Positions 36,463-45,469 of a stretch of 64,000 nucleotides of DNA are shown in pieces. The DNA comes from Marinobacter sediminicola. Its GTDB lineage: Bacteria; Pseudomonadota; Gammaproteobacteria; Pseudomonadales; Oleiphilaceae. The notes under the pieces were generated by a model, which was not told where the DNA came from, did no database searches, and saw nothing but the letters and a program-made list of their open reading frames with translations. Location: positions 1 through 64,000 of the forward strand of contig NZ_JAVIXR010000012.1 in NCBI RefSeq assembly GCF_031157525.1, written 5' to 3'. The position numbers were made by a program, and so were the translations under genes. The first letter of the stretch is position 1. Every line of letters begins with the position of its first letter.

Positions 36463-36762
36463 ATGCAGAACGATAACCCGAACACCGAACGTTACATCGC
36501 CATTGCCCGCGCCTGCTTGAAAGCCATTAATGATACGGCGAAGAATGCCGGGGACAGGGACCAAAAAATCCAAGCGGTATACCAAGCCATCGATACTGCT
36601 TTCCAGGCGGAGTTTGCAGACTACCGCCAGTCCGTCGCTATTATGGCATCGGTTCTGGAGCGTATTGCGTCTGGCGAACTCGACGGTGGGAAAGCAGCAG
36701 ATCTCGCCCGCAAGACCCTCGATCAACAACCGGATAGCACTCGCAAAACAATGATGCACTGA
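36463..36762 (+). CDS. Hypothetical small helical protein
   Basis: I do not recognise this 99-residue protein. It looks helical and soluble, with heptad-like runs (ERYIAIARACLKAINDTAKNAG, QAVYQAIDTAFQAEF, IASGELDGGKAADLARKTL) and no signal or membrane segment. The ATG at 36463 follows CCGGAAACCAGAGC, a fair ribosome site. It lies 61 bases before the M16 protease gene on the same strand and divergent from the acyl-CoA reductase, so it may share the upstream dyads. Coding is supported by length, codon use and a ribosome site only. Confidence 0.6.
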   Translation: MQNDNPNTERYIAIARACLKAINDTAKNAGDRDQKIQAVYQAIDTAFQAEFADYRQSVAIMASVLERIASGELDGGKAADLARKTLDQQPDSTRKTMMH

Positions 36763-36823
36763 GCACCATTTACCGGCTTCCGCTCGCATATATTCAGGCC
36801 CCCAAACGGATAACAGAGGCTTT

Positions 36824-39676
36824 ATGCATATCAGCTTTCCAACGACTATTCGTATGCAGCTGCTGGCTGCACATGTACTTGCACTGCTTTTGCTATTCTT
36901 TGTCAGTTCGCCATCCTTCGCGGAAACATCCCCGGACAAAAGCCCGAACGACAACAACGAATACCGTTTCATTGAGCTGGATAACGGTTTGCGGGCCATC
37001 CTGATTTCCGATAAAGCGGCTGAAAAAGCGGCTGCTTCCATGAACGTGGCCGTCGGCAGCGGTGATGACACGAGAGAGCGAGAGGGCATTTCACACTTCC
37101 TGGAGCACATGCTGTTTCTGGGTACAGAGAAGTACCCAGAGCCCGGCGAGTATCAGCAGTTCATCAAGAGCCACGGCGGTAGCCATAACGCCTTTACCGC
37201 TTTCCGCAACACCAACTACTTTTTTGACATACAGGCCGATTACCTGGAATCAGCCCTTGATCGCTTCGCCCAGCAATTTGCCGCGCCCCTGTTTACTGCC
37301 GAGCTTGTCGACCGTGAACGCAATGCCGTGCATTCGGAGTTCAGTGCCAAACAAAAGGAAGATGGTCGGCGCTTCTATTCAGTCAAGAAAGCCGCCAGCA
37401 ACCCTGAGCACGCATTTCACCAGTTTGCTGTCGGCAATCTGACCACCCTTGAAAATACCGATGCCAATCCTCTTCGGCCGGACCTGATCGAATTCTGGAA
37501 AAGCCATTACTCCGCCAACCTGATGACGCTCGCGGTTTACGGCCCGCAGTCTCTCGATACGCTTGAAGCCATGGTGCGAGTGCGTTTTGGCGCCATTGAG
37601 AACCGCAACCTCAAGCCTAAGATTCACTCTGCCAGCCTGCTGAATGCCGATGCTCTGCCCGCCAAGATATCTGCGGAAGCCATCAAGGATGTGCGCAGCC
37701 TGTCGCTGTCGTTCCCGATTCCATCGCAGCAGGAAAACTACCGAACCAAGCCCGCCAGCTACATTGCCAACCTCTTGGGCCATGAAGGACCGGGAAGCCT
37801 ATTTGATGTGCTCAAGAAGAATGGCTTGGCAGATAGCTTGTCTGCCGGCATGGGAATGGATACGGGTACAGACGCCACTTTGGACATAAGCATTGCGCTT
37901 ACCCCCGAAGGCCTTAACCGGCAGGAAGAGATCGTAGCTCTGGCATTCCGATACATCGACGTCATTCGTGATCAAGGCATCAGCCAGAAGCGCTTTGAAG
38001 AAATGCAGCAGCTTGCCCAGATAGACTTTCGCTTTCGCGAACAAAGCGAGCCCATGCACGAGGTTATGCGCCTTTCGAGCCAGCTCCAGGACTATCCGGC
38101 AGACGACATCCTCAGCGCACCCTGGTTGATGGAACGTTACGCACCCGACCAATATCAGGCCATTCTCTCCCGGCTAACCCCGGAGAACGTGATGGTCTAC
38201 TTGCTGGCCCCGCAGCTTGAACTGAACAACCCGAACCTAACCCGGTGGTATGAAACACCCTGGCAACTCGAACCTCTGGATGTGCAAGCGCTTAAGTCCG
38301 AAGCGCCCAGAGCGCTGGCCAATGCGCTTCGGCTACCACTGCCCAACCCGTTTGTGCCTGAAAACCTGACCATGGTGCCAGGCAAGACCATGGACAAGCC
38401 CGAACTCTTGAATAGCCGCGACGGCATGGCTATATGGTTTGCCCGGGATACGCGCTTCAACACGCCCAAAGCCAACGTATTTTTCAGCCTGCGCACCCCT
38501 GCGGCCCGTGTGTCTGCCCGTAGCAGTGTGCTTACACACTTGCTGGTAGACAGCATTAACAGCAACTTGAATGCCTGGGCTTATTCCGCACGCCTTGCCG
38601 GGCTCGACTACAGCATTTACCCACATTTGCGCGGCGTCACCGTGCGCGTGGGTGGCTACAACGACAAGCTGCACACCTTGATGAATCGCATTCTTATGCA
38701 GATTTCAACACCCCATATAACGCAGCAGCGTTTTAATATCGCCAAGCAGAACCTGATAGACAGCTTGCAGAACAAAGCCAAGGACCGGCCGGTGGCCCAG
38801 ACATCAGAGTTCATCCAGACAGCTCTGCTAGAGGGTGCCTGGAGCACGGAAGAAAAGCTACGCGCAGCTCGGGAAGTCACCCGCGATGAACTCATATCAT
38901 TCACCGAGGCACTGCTCTCGGAAGTAGACCCGGTGCTACTGGCACACGGCAACATAACGGAAGCCTATGCGCTTAACCTGGCACAGCAGATTGACGCCAT
39001 TGTGCTGGGAAAGAGTGAATTTGTAGCGGTTGAACGCAGCCGAGTTCGGAAGTTACCGACAACCGAAATGCTTGTTTCGCTGGATGTAGAGCACCCGGAC
39101 ACCGGATACACGCTATACGCACAAGGCAAGAACACCAGCTTTGAAGAACGCGCCCGCTTCCGCCTGCTCGCACAGATTATAAGTAGCCCGTTCTATGAGG
39201 AAATCCGCACCACGCGCCAACTCGGCTACATTGTGTATGCCACTCCGTTTGAAATGCTTGAGACACCCGCTCTGGGCTTTGTGGTTCAGTCCCCAAGCGC
39301 CAGCCAGAACGACATAGACAAAGCAGTTCACGAATTCGCCGCAGGCTTTGAGGAGACTCTCGGCAATTTGGATGAACAGCGCCTGAAACGCGAAAAACAG
39401 GCAGTCATCAGCAGTATTTTGGAACAGGATCGCCAACTGGGTGAGATTTCAGGTCGCTACTGGCGTGAGATTGACCGGGGCTCAGATGGCTTTGATTCCC
39501 GCGAACAACTCGCAAAGGCCGTTAATGCTGTCAGCCTTGAAGAGCTGGAGGCTACATTCCGCGACTCAGTACTGAACAGAGACAGCGCTCTGCGTGTCGT
39601 GACGGGTGGAGAGGGTTTGGGCGCCAACGAAGCCCGGGACCTTATCCTTCAGCGACCAGCGGTTATTGCAAAGTAA
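36824..39676 (+). CDS. Pitrilysin-like M16 zinc protease
   Basis: A 950-residue periplasmic insulinase-family protease. A signal peptide (LLAAHVLALLLLFFVSSPSFA) precedes the inverted zinc motif HFLEHMLFLGTEKYP (HxxEH near residue 91) and the downstream glutamate in RERNAVHSEF. Four M16 domains fill the length, as in E. coli protease III, which degrades small peptides. The last 14 bases overlap the convergent glycosyltransferase gene. The substrate is not evident. Confidence 0.93.
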   Translation: MHISFPTTIRMQLLAAHVLALLLLFFVSSPSFAETSPDKSPNDNNEYRFIELDNGLRAILISDKAAEKAAASMNVAVGSGDDTREREGISHFLEHMLFLGTEKYPEPGEYQQFIKSHGGSHNAFTAFRNTNYFFDIQADYLESALDRFAQQFAAPLFTAELVDRERNAVHSEFSAKQKEDGRRFYSVKKAASNPEHAFHQFAVGNLTTLENTDANPLRPDLIEFWKSHYSANLMTLAVYGPQSLDTLEAMVRVRFGAIENRNLKPKIHSASLLNADALPAKISAEAIKDVRSLSLSFPIPSQQENYRTKPASYIANLLGHEGPGSLFDVLKKNGLADSLSAGMGMDTGTDATLDISIALTPEGLNRQEEIVALAFRYIDVIRDQGISQKRFEEMQQLAQIDFRFREQSEPMHEVMRLSSQLQDYPADDILSAPWLMERYAPDQYQAILSRLTPENVMVYLLAPQLELNNPNLTRWYETPWQLEPLDVQALKSEAPRALANALRLPLPNPFVPENLTMVPGKTMDKPELLNSRDGMAIWFARDTRFNTPKANVFFSLRTPAARVSARSSVLTHLLVDSINSNLNAWAYSARLAGLDYSIYPHLRGVTVRVGGYNDKLHTLMNRILMQISTPHITQQRFNIAKQNLIDSLQNKAKDRPVAQTSEFIQTALLEGAWSTEEKLRAAREVTRDELISFTEALLSEVDPVLLAHGNITEAYALNLAQQIDAIVLGKSEFVAVERSRVRKLPTTEMLVSLDVEHPDTGYTLYAQGKNTSFEERARFRLLAQIISSPFYEEIRTTRQLGYIVYATPFEMLETPALGFVVQSPSASQNDIDKAVHEFAAGFEETLGNLDEQRLKREKQAVISSILEQDRQLGEISGRYWREIDRGSDGFDSREQLAKAVNAVSLEELEATFRDSVLNRDSALRVVTGGEGLGANEARDLILQRPAVIAK

Positions 39677-40298
39677 GCTGAAAACGCGCCCAATCCTCGG
39701 GCTCATCCACATCCCAACGGGGCTCCAGCAAGCCAACGCTGAGCCCCAGTTTTTTGAGCCGAGCACAGGTTTGCTCGAGCACACCAGCGGTGCCCCACTC
39801 AATGCCATCAAGCATGCCGGGAACAATCCGGCGAGCACCAATCAGCACGTAACCACCGTCATCGGACGGCCCCAGGACAACATCGTAGTGTTCAAGGCCA
39901 GTCACCGCCTGGTGCACATAGCCCGGTTCGACCGATGGGCAATCGCTGCCCACAATTAATGCGTGGGCGTGTGATTGAAGGCCGTTCTCCAGAGCATTCA
40001 ACATGCGACTACCCAGGTTAGCGCCCTGCTGTATTCGCTGTCCCAGCCCCCGATGCTCGATAGCGCGAACAACCTTCACCGCATCAACAGGAACAGACTC
40101 TACCTCTCTATCCCACCAGAACTGCACTGTAAGGCCTGAGCTATACAGATTTTCGAGCACCGCAAGCGTAAGTGTTAAATGTGCTCTCAAAGCCCCATCA
40201 ACGCCCAGCGCAGGTATAAGGCGCGTTTTTACCCGGCCCGCTTCCGGCCATTTAGCAAACTGCATCAACACTGCATTGGGGGAGTTAGTCTTTGCCAT
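39663..40298 (-). CDS. TIGR04282-type glycosyltransferase (DUF2064)
   Basis: A 211-residue nucleotidyl-diphospho-sugar-transferase fold: LMQFAKWPEAGRVKTRL at the N-terminus, IVGSDCPSV and GPSDDGGYVLIG. The family is called arsenosugar biosynthesis glycosyltransferase in TIGRFAMs, but most members lack an arsenic context, and none is visible here. The ATG at 40298 lies within the 3' end of the partner gene, giving a 14-base overlap; an ATG three codons earlier is an alternative. It pairs with the TIGR04283-like gene. Confidence 0.85.
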   Translation of the reverse strand: MAKTNSPNAVLMQFAKWPEAGRVKTRLIPALGVDGALRAHLTLTLAVLENLYSSGLTVQFWWDREVESVPVDAVKVVRAIEHRGLGQRIQQGANLGSRMLNALENGLQSHAHALIVGSDCPSVEPGYVHQAVTGLEHYDVVLGPSDDGGYVLIGARRIVPGMLDGIEWGTAGVLEQTCARLKKLGLSVGLLEPRWDVDEPEDWARFQLTLQ

Positions 40299-40992
40299 TA
40301 CGAACATCCGAACGGTAGGAGTGAGCGAGGGCCTCCGGGGACTCCCCGCGCCAATATCGCCAGCGTAAGCGCCACATAAGAAAAATCGTTTGCCATACAC
40401 CCCCCTGCTCCCAGCGCCGGCTATCCGTAATGACTGGGTTCTTTATGCAGTAAGGGCGGGAAACAAGCCGAAGCCGGCGGGAAATCTCAATATCTTCCAT
40501 GATGGGCACAGGCTCGAATCCCCCGAGAGCTTCATAAACATCCCGGCGCACAAACAGCGCCTGATCGCCCGTGCAAAGACCCGTTAAGCGCGAGCGCTGG
40601 TTCATAAACCAGGCAATCACCCGGAACATCGCCCCGCGGCCGCTCAAGCGCACATTGAAACGACCCCAGGCTTTTTTGCTTTGAAAAAAACTTGTCAGGG
40701 ACTCCAGGGCGTTTAGAGGAAGGCGGGTATCCGCATGGAGAAATAGAAGAACATTGCCTTTAGCAACAGAGGCGCCTGCGTTCATCTGCACAGCCCTGCC
40801 CCTTTCTGAGTGGATCACCCGGTCTGCAAGCGGGCTTGCCAGTGCGACGGTACCATCAACACTACCAGCATCCACTACAATCAACTCATGCCCTCTGGTA
40901 CGTAACGGTTGAAGAACCTCAAGCGTCTCTACAATGCCTGCAGCCTCCATCCAGACAGGCACTACGATACTTAGCACGAAAGGGTCAGACAC
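40285..40992 (-). CDS. TIGR04283-type family 2 glycosyltransferase
   Basis: A 235-residue GT-A glycosyltransferase: LSIVVPVWMEA, VVDAGSVDGT, FLHADTRLP and EDIEISRRL. The pair TIGR04283-TIGR04282 recurs in many genomes. The start is GTG (40990-40992) because GGGAG lies six bases upstream; a TTG six codons earlier (41010) has no ribosome site. A hydrophobic/aromatic stretch near the C-terminus (WQTIFLMWRLRWRYW) suggests membrane contact. The glycan made is unknown. Confidence 0.87.
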   Translation of the reverse strand: MSDPFVLSIVVPVWMEAAGIVETLEVLQPLRTRGHELIVVDAGSVDGTVALASPLADRVIHSERGRAVQMNAGASVAKGNVLLFLHADTRLPLNALESLTSFFQSKKAWGRFNVRLSGRGAMFRVIAWFMNQRSRLTGLCTGDQALFVRRDVYEALGGFEPVPIMEDIEISRRLRLVSRPYCIKNPVITDSRRWEQGGVWQTIFLMWRLRWRYWRGESPEALAHSYRSDVRNGKD

Positions 40993-41029
40993 AGCACGCT
41001 CCCAAAGCAACAGAAATCACGGTAACACC

Positions 41030-41058
41030 TTGAGCCATAAGCCTCAGGCCGTTATCAT
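41030..41058 (+). promoter_or_regulatory. tRNA-Arg promoter
   Basis: TTGAGC (41030-41035), 17 bases, TATCAT (41053-41058), about 20 bases before the tRNA 5' end. The -10 matches 5 of 6 and the spacing is ideal. Confidence 0.75.
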
Positions 41059-41078
41059 ACCGATCTTCTTAACGAAGC

Positions 41079-41155
41079 GCCTTCGTAGCTCATCTGGATA
41101 GAGCGTCCCCCTCCTAAGGGGAAGGTAGCAGGTTCGAGTCCTGCCGAGGGCACCA
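41079..41155 (+). tRNA. tRNA-Arg (anticodon CCT)
   Basis: A full cloverleaf of 77 bases with encoded CCA. The 7-bp acceptor stem pairs GCCTTCG with CGAGGGC (one G-U), the anticodon stem TCCCC/GGGGA closes the loop CTCCTAA with anticodon CCT at 41113-41115, and the T-loop is GGTTCGAGTCC. It decodes AGG. It stands alone with its own promoter; tRNA-Arg genes are common integration sites, but no integrase or att repeat follows. Confidence 0.97.
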
Positions 41156-41288
41156 TCCCAACTTCAGAACAACCTCGCAAAATCACACCTGAACTGCCAG
41201 TTTTATCGCAATAGAAGGCTGAAGTTATAGTGCTCGGGTCTAACCGTTTAGCAATCAGGCATCGATTTTCGGGACGAAAAATGAGGTA

Positions 41289-41306
41289 TGCCGGCGGGTG
41301 CCGGCA
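41289..41306 (-). terminator. Possible terminator of the lipoprotein gene
   Basis: TGCCGG-N6-CCGGCA, 67 bases past the lipoprotein stop on the minus strand, with a short T-run (TTTTT) seven bases later. The gap between stem and T-run weakens it. Confidence 0.4.
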
Positions 41307-41373
41307 CGGGTGAAGCTGGATTTCAATGTGTGGTTGCTGCCTGCCACCACACTTTTGAAATAAAACACCTTAT

Positions 41374-42117
41374 CTACTGCGGCACCGTCATTGTAAACGG
41401 CGGAGTTACCGCTGACTCCGCAAATGAAGCCGGGTTTGCTGACGTGGCATACTTCAGAGGGAAGCTCAAAAACGCATCCATAAAACTTGAGCCTGGTAGT
41501 GGATAATCCGCAATCACCGCATCTCCGAACCCGTCGAGCCAGCGATCATACTCACTGTTGTGATCCGCCTTGAAGATTTCCGTAAAGATATCGAAAGGAA
41601 CATCACTGCCACCGGACGCTGCTTTTAACGCAACCTTCACATTTCCGGTAGCCGTGCTTAGCTCAGATCCAAAAGCTGCAGGGTCGACCGTATCTACATC
41701 CAGTCCCATCAGTGCAGTCTGGCCTGTGTGGTCCATCATAGCTCTATGGAAAGCCAAGGTAGTGAAAGGCGTCAGGTTAACTCTTCCGGGCTGGTTGGTG
41801 TAACTCAGCAAATTGCTGCTCTGCAAACCGACCGTGCAGGGAAATTGGGCACCATGTGCATCGAATGTTTCCTGCGGCAAGTAAAACTCTCCTTGTGCGC
41901 CGGCATCCACAATCATGGGAATATCGTTGGTTCCCTTGCAGATAATGTGGATGGTATCGCTGCCCGTGTAGGGCGCACCTGTCGCGGCCGTTCCCTCAAT
42001 AACGCTGGGGCCATTACCACCGCCGCCATTGCCACCTCCGCCTCCGTCGCCACCACTGCTGCCTCCACAGCCAGCAATCAACGCGACAGCAAGACTCACC
42101 AATAAGCGCTTTTTCAT
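41374..42117 (-). CDS. Putative lipoprotein with glycine-rich linker
   Basis: A 247-residue lipoprotein: MKKRLLVSLAVALIAGC gives a lipobox cysteine at residue 17, then a flexible G/S/N linker (18-37), then a beta-rich start (EGTAATGAPYTGSDTIHI) of the carboxypeptidase-regulatory-like type seen in many surface lipoproteins. The remainder (about 95-247) I do not recognise. GGTG lies five bases before the ATG at 42117; the frame runs to 42168 without a better site. It is probably outer-membrane bound. Single gene, function unknown. Confidence 0.75.
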   Translation of the reverse strand: MKKRLLVSLAVALIAGCGGSSGGDGGGGGNGGGGNGPSVIEGTAATGAPYTGSDTIHIICKGTNDIPMIVDAGAQGEFYLPQETFDAHGAQFPCTVGLQSSNLLSYTNQPGRVNLTPFTTLAFHRAMMDHTGQTALMGLDVDTVDPAAFGSELSTATGNVKVALKAASGGSDVPFDIFTEIFKADHNSEYDRWLDGFGDAVIADYPLPGSSFMDAFLSFPLKYATSANPASFAESAVTPPFTMTVPQ

Positions 42118-42232
42118 ATCAACACCTCGTTGTGTTGACGTCCGCACATCTGCAGATAGATTCGGCAAAAACAGCGAACGCCGGGCTATTCCTATGCTTC
42201 ACAACAAGATTATCGGCTGAATTAACAATCTT

Positions 42233-43345
42233 CTATCCCTCGTTTGAGTGAGGAGTCGGGGTTGCGGATGTATTTTCGCCACAAGGGCGCATGACTGGAG
42301 GGTTTGATATTCGCTGCTTCTGATACCAATAAGCGCTGGCCTCTATCGCCGAAACTATATTCGGACGAAGTAGCCCCTGGCGCTCGAGAAACCGCTCCGT
42401 ATTGGTCGTGTCGAAGCGTTTTGCCTGAATGAAGTGCAGAGCTTCCGGGTAGGTATTCACCAGCTTGGGCACCCCCGGAATAGACAGAATTGCGCGCAGC
42501 ATAGGTAAGGGAATGAATCGGCGTGGTGCTTCAATACCAAGCGAACCACTGGCCATGGCAAGCACTTGCTGAAGTGTCGGGGTGTCCGGATCCAGACACA
42601 ACAAACGCTCCGGCACATTTTGCCCAATTGCCGCCGCAGCGATCACAGCAGCCAGGTGATCTACTGTCGTCAGCGGTAGCCAGTGTTCAGGCGTTCCAGG
42701 TACCAGTGCAAGGCGCCCCCGGGACAGATTTTCCAGCAATTGATATAAAGGCTGCGCGGCATCCAGTTCGCCTGTTTGGCTTTGGCCCGCAACGGTTGCC
42801 GGCTGGACTTCCACCATATCCAGTGAGGTTTGTTCAGCGAACAACCTGACCTTGAGCGCAGCTTCCAATTTGCTGGCTTCGTAGGCGCCCGCTCGCCGAT
42901 ACACCTTTTGCCAGTTGGTTTGTTCTGGGCTAGCCGGGGCAATACCCAGTTGATTCAGGTGTTGCAGATTTTCAAGCATAAACCCACTGATGAACACCAA
43001 CCGGCAATTCAGTCTTCGGGCCAGTTCTGCAACAGACAGACTGCCTTCGACGTTAGCCATGTAGACGTCTTTGCGCGTCAGCTGCCAGGCAAAACGGGCA
43101 CCAAGGTGAATCACCGCATCCACATGAGGTAGCGGCTCGGAAATGCCCAATCCGGGTGCAGACAGATCGCCGGGTAGAGCTTGTATCAAATCGCCGTTCC
43201 CCCCCAACCTGTCTACCCTTGCACGTAGCTCCGGGAGATCTTCGGGCCGACGCATCAGAGCGACAACGGTGTAATTCCTGGCGGTTAAACAGGCACATAA
43301 ATGGCGTCCAATAAAGCCAGTGGCACCGGTAATTAACAGGTTCAT
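42233..43345 (-). CDS. NAD-dependent epimerase/dehydratase-like SDR
   Basis: A 370-residue extended SDR: TGATGFIGRHL at the N-terminus, VIHLGARFAW, and a YEASKLEAALK active-site YxxxK. The substrate cannot be told. AGGA lies seven bases before the ATG. A MerR-family gene is divergent 80 bases away and a MerR-type operator lies between, so the regulator probably controls it. Its C-terminal tail is hydrophilic and unusual (NTSATPTPHSNEG). Confidence 0.82.
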   Translation of the reverse strand: MNLLITGATGFIGRHLCACLTARNYTVVALMRRPEDLPELRARVDRLGGNGDLIQALPGDLSAPGLGISEPLPHVDAVIHLGARFAWQLTRKDVYMANVEGSLSVAELARRLNCRLVFISGFMLENLQHLNQLGIAPASPEQTNWQKVYRRAGAYEASKLEAALKVRLFAEQTSLDMVEVQPATVAGQSQTGELDAAQPLYQLLENLSRGRLALVPGTPEHWLPLTTVDHLAAVIAAAAIGQNVPERLLCLDPDTPTLQQVLAMASGSLGIEAPRRFIPLPMLRAILSIPGVPKLVNTYPEALHFIQAKRFDTTNTERFLERQGLLRPNIVSAIEASAYWYQKQRISNPPVMRPCGENTSATPTPHSNEG

Positions 43346-43386
43346 AGAAAGATCCTTTTGGTTGAGTTCGTGAGAACCCTAAGGTA

Positions 43387-43407
43387 TAGAGTGAACTCTA
43401 AGGTCAA
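43387..43407. promoter_or_regulatory. MerR-type operator in the SDR/MerR gap
   Basis: TAGAGT-GA-ACTCTA (43387-43400) is a perfect 6-2-6 dyad. On the minus strand it follows directly after TTGACC (43402-43407), a -35 for the SDR gene; the next -10-like bases (TTAGGG) fall after a 19-base spacer, the long spacing typical of MerR-controlled promoters. Confidence 0.65.
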
Positions 43408-43425
43408 TAGCCTGGAGGACTTATT

Positions 43426-43887
43426 ATGAAAATTTCCGAGCTGGAACTGCATACCGGCGTAAGCCGCCATACTTTGCGTTACTACGAAAAACAGGGGTTG
43501 CTGCGGGAAGTGAGTCGGCGCGACAACAATTACAGGGACTACCCCGAACAGGCAGTTCAGCGCGTCCACATGGTGCGGCAGTTAAAAGACCTGGGATTTT
43601 CTCTCAAGGAAATCGGTGATGTTCTGGATGCACTTCGCAAGGACACACTGGACTGCGCGCAAGGCGCCTTGCTGATGGCACAGAAGCGCGCGGTTGTAGA
43701 TGAAAAGATTGCGGAGCTGAAGTCGCTCAGGCAGATGCTGGAAAATGAACAGAAGCGGCTGGAACGCAGCGCCGCGCAACAGAATCAGATTGAAAATGCC
43801 CGGCCCCAAGCCCGCTCTATCGCCTCAAACAAGCTGTCAGTAGCCAATGCCAGCAGGCCGATCAGGATAGCGCCTTGTAAGACGTAA
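43426..43887 (+). CDS. MerR-family transcriptional regulator
   Basis: A 153-residue MerR protein: MKISELELHTGVSRHTLRYYEKQGLL at the N-terminus is the winged-helix DNA-binding domain, followed by the coiled dimerisation helix (KIAELKSLRQMLENEQKRLERS). It lacks the cysteines of metal-sensing MerR. GGAGG lies seven bases before the ATG. The last 34 codons run antisense over the 3' end of the convergent transporter gene (103-base overlap), and that tail (RPQARSIASNKLSVANAS...) looks unlike a normal C-terminus. Confidence 0.88.
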   Translation: MKISELELHTGVSRHTLRYYEKQGLLREVSRRDNNYRDYPEQAVQRVHMVRQLKDLGFSLKEIGDVLDALRKDTLDCAQGALLMAQKRAVVDEKIAELKSLRQMLENEQKRLERSAAQQNQIENARPQARSIASNKLSVANASRPIRIAPCKT

Positions 43888-44522
43888 GCGGTATTACCAT
43901 TCACCAGCCCCGCAATCACCGGGTCACCTAATGTGCGGGCGCCAATGGTAGAGCCAATCGCTGCGGTGGCAATGTTGATGGTAACGGATGTACGTATGCC
44001 CGCCAGTATCACTCGCCCAGCCAGCGGAAGCTCCACTTTGAACAGCACTTGTGCGGAAGACATTCCCATCCCTTTAGCAGATTCCAGCACCGTCGGGTTA
44101 ATGCCGCCGAGCCCCGCCAGGGTATTTCTCAAGATTGGAAGCAAGCCATAAAGCACCAGCGCGAGGAGTGTGGGCTTCTCACCAAACCCCATAACCGGAA
44201 CGGCCAGCGCCAGCACAGCGACAGGCGGCACGGTCTGGCCGATGGAGGCTATCTGGCTTACCAACGGCAAAAAGTCGCGGCCTGCAGGGCGGGTTACAAA
44301 GATGCCAGCTGAGACCGCTACCAGTGAACCAATGGTGGCAGACACCAGAACAAGCCAGATATGGCTCTGCAACAGAAACCAAAAGCTGTCTCTGGTGTAA
44401 ACAAGATTGTCGTTGCCCGGCTCCACCCACGAAAACAGCGGCGCCATCGAGGGTAGCAATGCAGCCAGAGCACACAGCAAAGCAACCCAGGCAACCGGAG
44501 TAATCCACGGGCGCATTTGCAT
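43785..44522 (-). CDS. Osmoprotectant ABC transporter permease, YehW-like
   Basis: A 245-residue membrane permease with about six helices and the EAA-type loop GLGGINPTVLESAKGMGMSSAQVLFKVELPLA. It belongs to the OpuB/Yeh glycine betaine-choline type. The start (ATG 44522) overlaps the ATP-binding gene stop (TGATG). It is the last gene of the leftward set; its 3' end is overlapped by the MerR gene. Confidence 0.88.
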   Translation of the reverse strand: MQMRPWITPVAWVALLCALAALLPSMAPLFSWVEPGNDNLVYTRDSFWFLLQSHIWLVLVSATIGSLVAVSAGIFVTRPAGRDFLPLVSQIASIGQTVPPVAVLALAVPVMGFGEKPTLLALVLYGLLPILRNTLAGLGGINPTVLESAKGMGMSSAQVLFKVELPLAGRVILAGIRTSVTINIATAAIGSTIGARTLGDPVIAGLVNGNTAYVLQGAILIGLLALATDSLFEAIERAWGRAFSI

Positions 44523-45469
44523 CAGGCCCCTCCCTGTAGAAGTTGTTCGCGTGTTACTGTGCCAACCGCTTCGCCAGCCTCACTGAACACCGGAAGTTCA
44601 CCAGAGTTTTGCCAAACCATAATGGATAAAGCAATGCGCAGGCTGTCCGTTTCTTTCAGGACCTCGGCTAAAGGTTCTGGCTGACTGGGCAGGGCGTGGC
44701 GTGCCATCACGTCACCCACAGTTCGTAAACCCAGAAGCTTGAGGCCGCGATCACCCTTGCCTATCAGGTTTTCCACAAAGGCCGATGCAGGCCGCCGAAG
44801 AATCGCCTCTGGCGTATCGTGCTGGATAATCCGCCCCTGGTCCATCACAGCGATACGGGTGGCCAGTTTCAGGGCCTCGTCAATATCATGGGTCACGAAC
44901 ACCGTGGTTTTATTGAGTTGCCGCTGGATGCGCAGCATTTCCTGCTGCAGGTTTTCCCGAGTGATGGCGTCCAGTGCGCCGAACGGCTCATCCATCAGAA
45001 GAATATTGGGATCGCCTGCCAGCGCCCGCGCCACTCCTACTCTTTGCGCTTGGCCACCGGAGAGCTGATGAGGGTATTTGATGGCGTCGGCGGCCGGGTC
45101 CAGCCCCAGTAAGGTTAATAATTCACTGACCCGCTCATCACGTTTGCGGGCTGGCCATTTAAGCAAGTCGGGGACCACGCCAATATTGCGAGCGACGGTC
45201 CAGTGGGGAAACAACCCGGTGCTCTGTATGGCATAGCCCATATTCAGTCGCAGTGCCTCGGGGTCGGCGTTGTTGATGTCTTCGCCGTCCACAAGAATTT
45301 CGCCGCTGGTGCGAGGTAGCAAGCGATTAATCATCCGCAGAGTGGTGGATTTTCCGCAACCGGAACTGCCCACCAGTACGCAGACTTCACCCGTTTCTAT
45401 GGTCAAATCGATATTATCCACCGCTACGGCGTCGCCGAACCGTCGAGTGACGCCTTTCAGCTCAATCAT
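44522..45469 (-). CDS. Osmoprotectant ABC transporter ATP-binding protein, YehX-like
   Basis: A 315-residue ATPase: Walker A GSSGCGKST (34-42), signature LSGGQAQRVGVARALA, Walker B ILLMDEPFGALD, H-loop FVTHD. A C-terminal part (about 240-310) resembles one CBS unit (SGELPVFSEAGEAVGTVTREQLL), as in OpuCA-type proteins that respond to ionic strength. It overlaps the upstream permease by four bases and the downstream one by one. Confidence 0.9.
   Translation of the reverse strand: MIELKGVTRRFGDAVAVDNIDLTIETGEVCVLVGSSGCGKSTTLRMINRLLPRTSGEILVDGEDINNADPEALRLNMGYAIQSTGLFPHWTVARNIGVVPDLLKWPARKRDERVSELLTLLGLDPAADAIKYPHQLSGGQAQRVGVARALAGDPNILLMDEPFGALDAITRENLQQEMLRIQRQLNKTTVFVTHDIDEALKLATRIAVMDQGRIIQHDTPEAILRRPASAFVENLIGKGDRGLKLLGLRTVGDVMARHALPSQPEPLAEVLKETDSLRIALSIMVWQNSGELPVFSEAGEAVGTVTREQLLQGGA

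Noticed and set aside
39663..40992. Arsenosugar biosynthesis cluster
   Set aside because: Only the family names suggest arsenic; no methyltransferase or ars genes are near.
41079..41373. Integrated island at the tRNA-Arg gene
   Set aside because: No integrase and no repeat of the tRNA 3' end were seen downstream.
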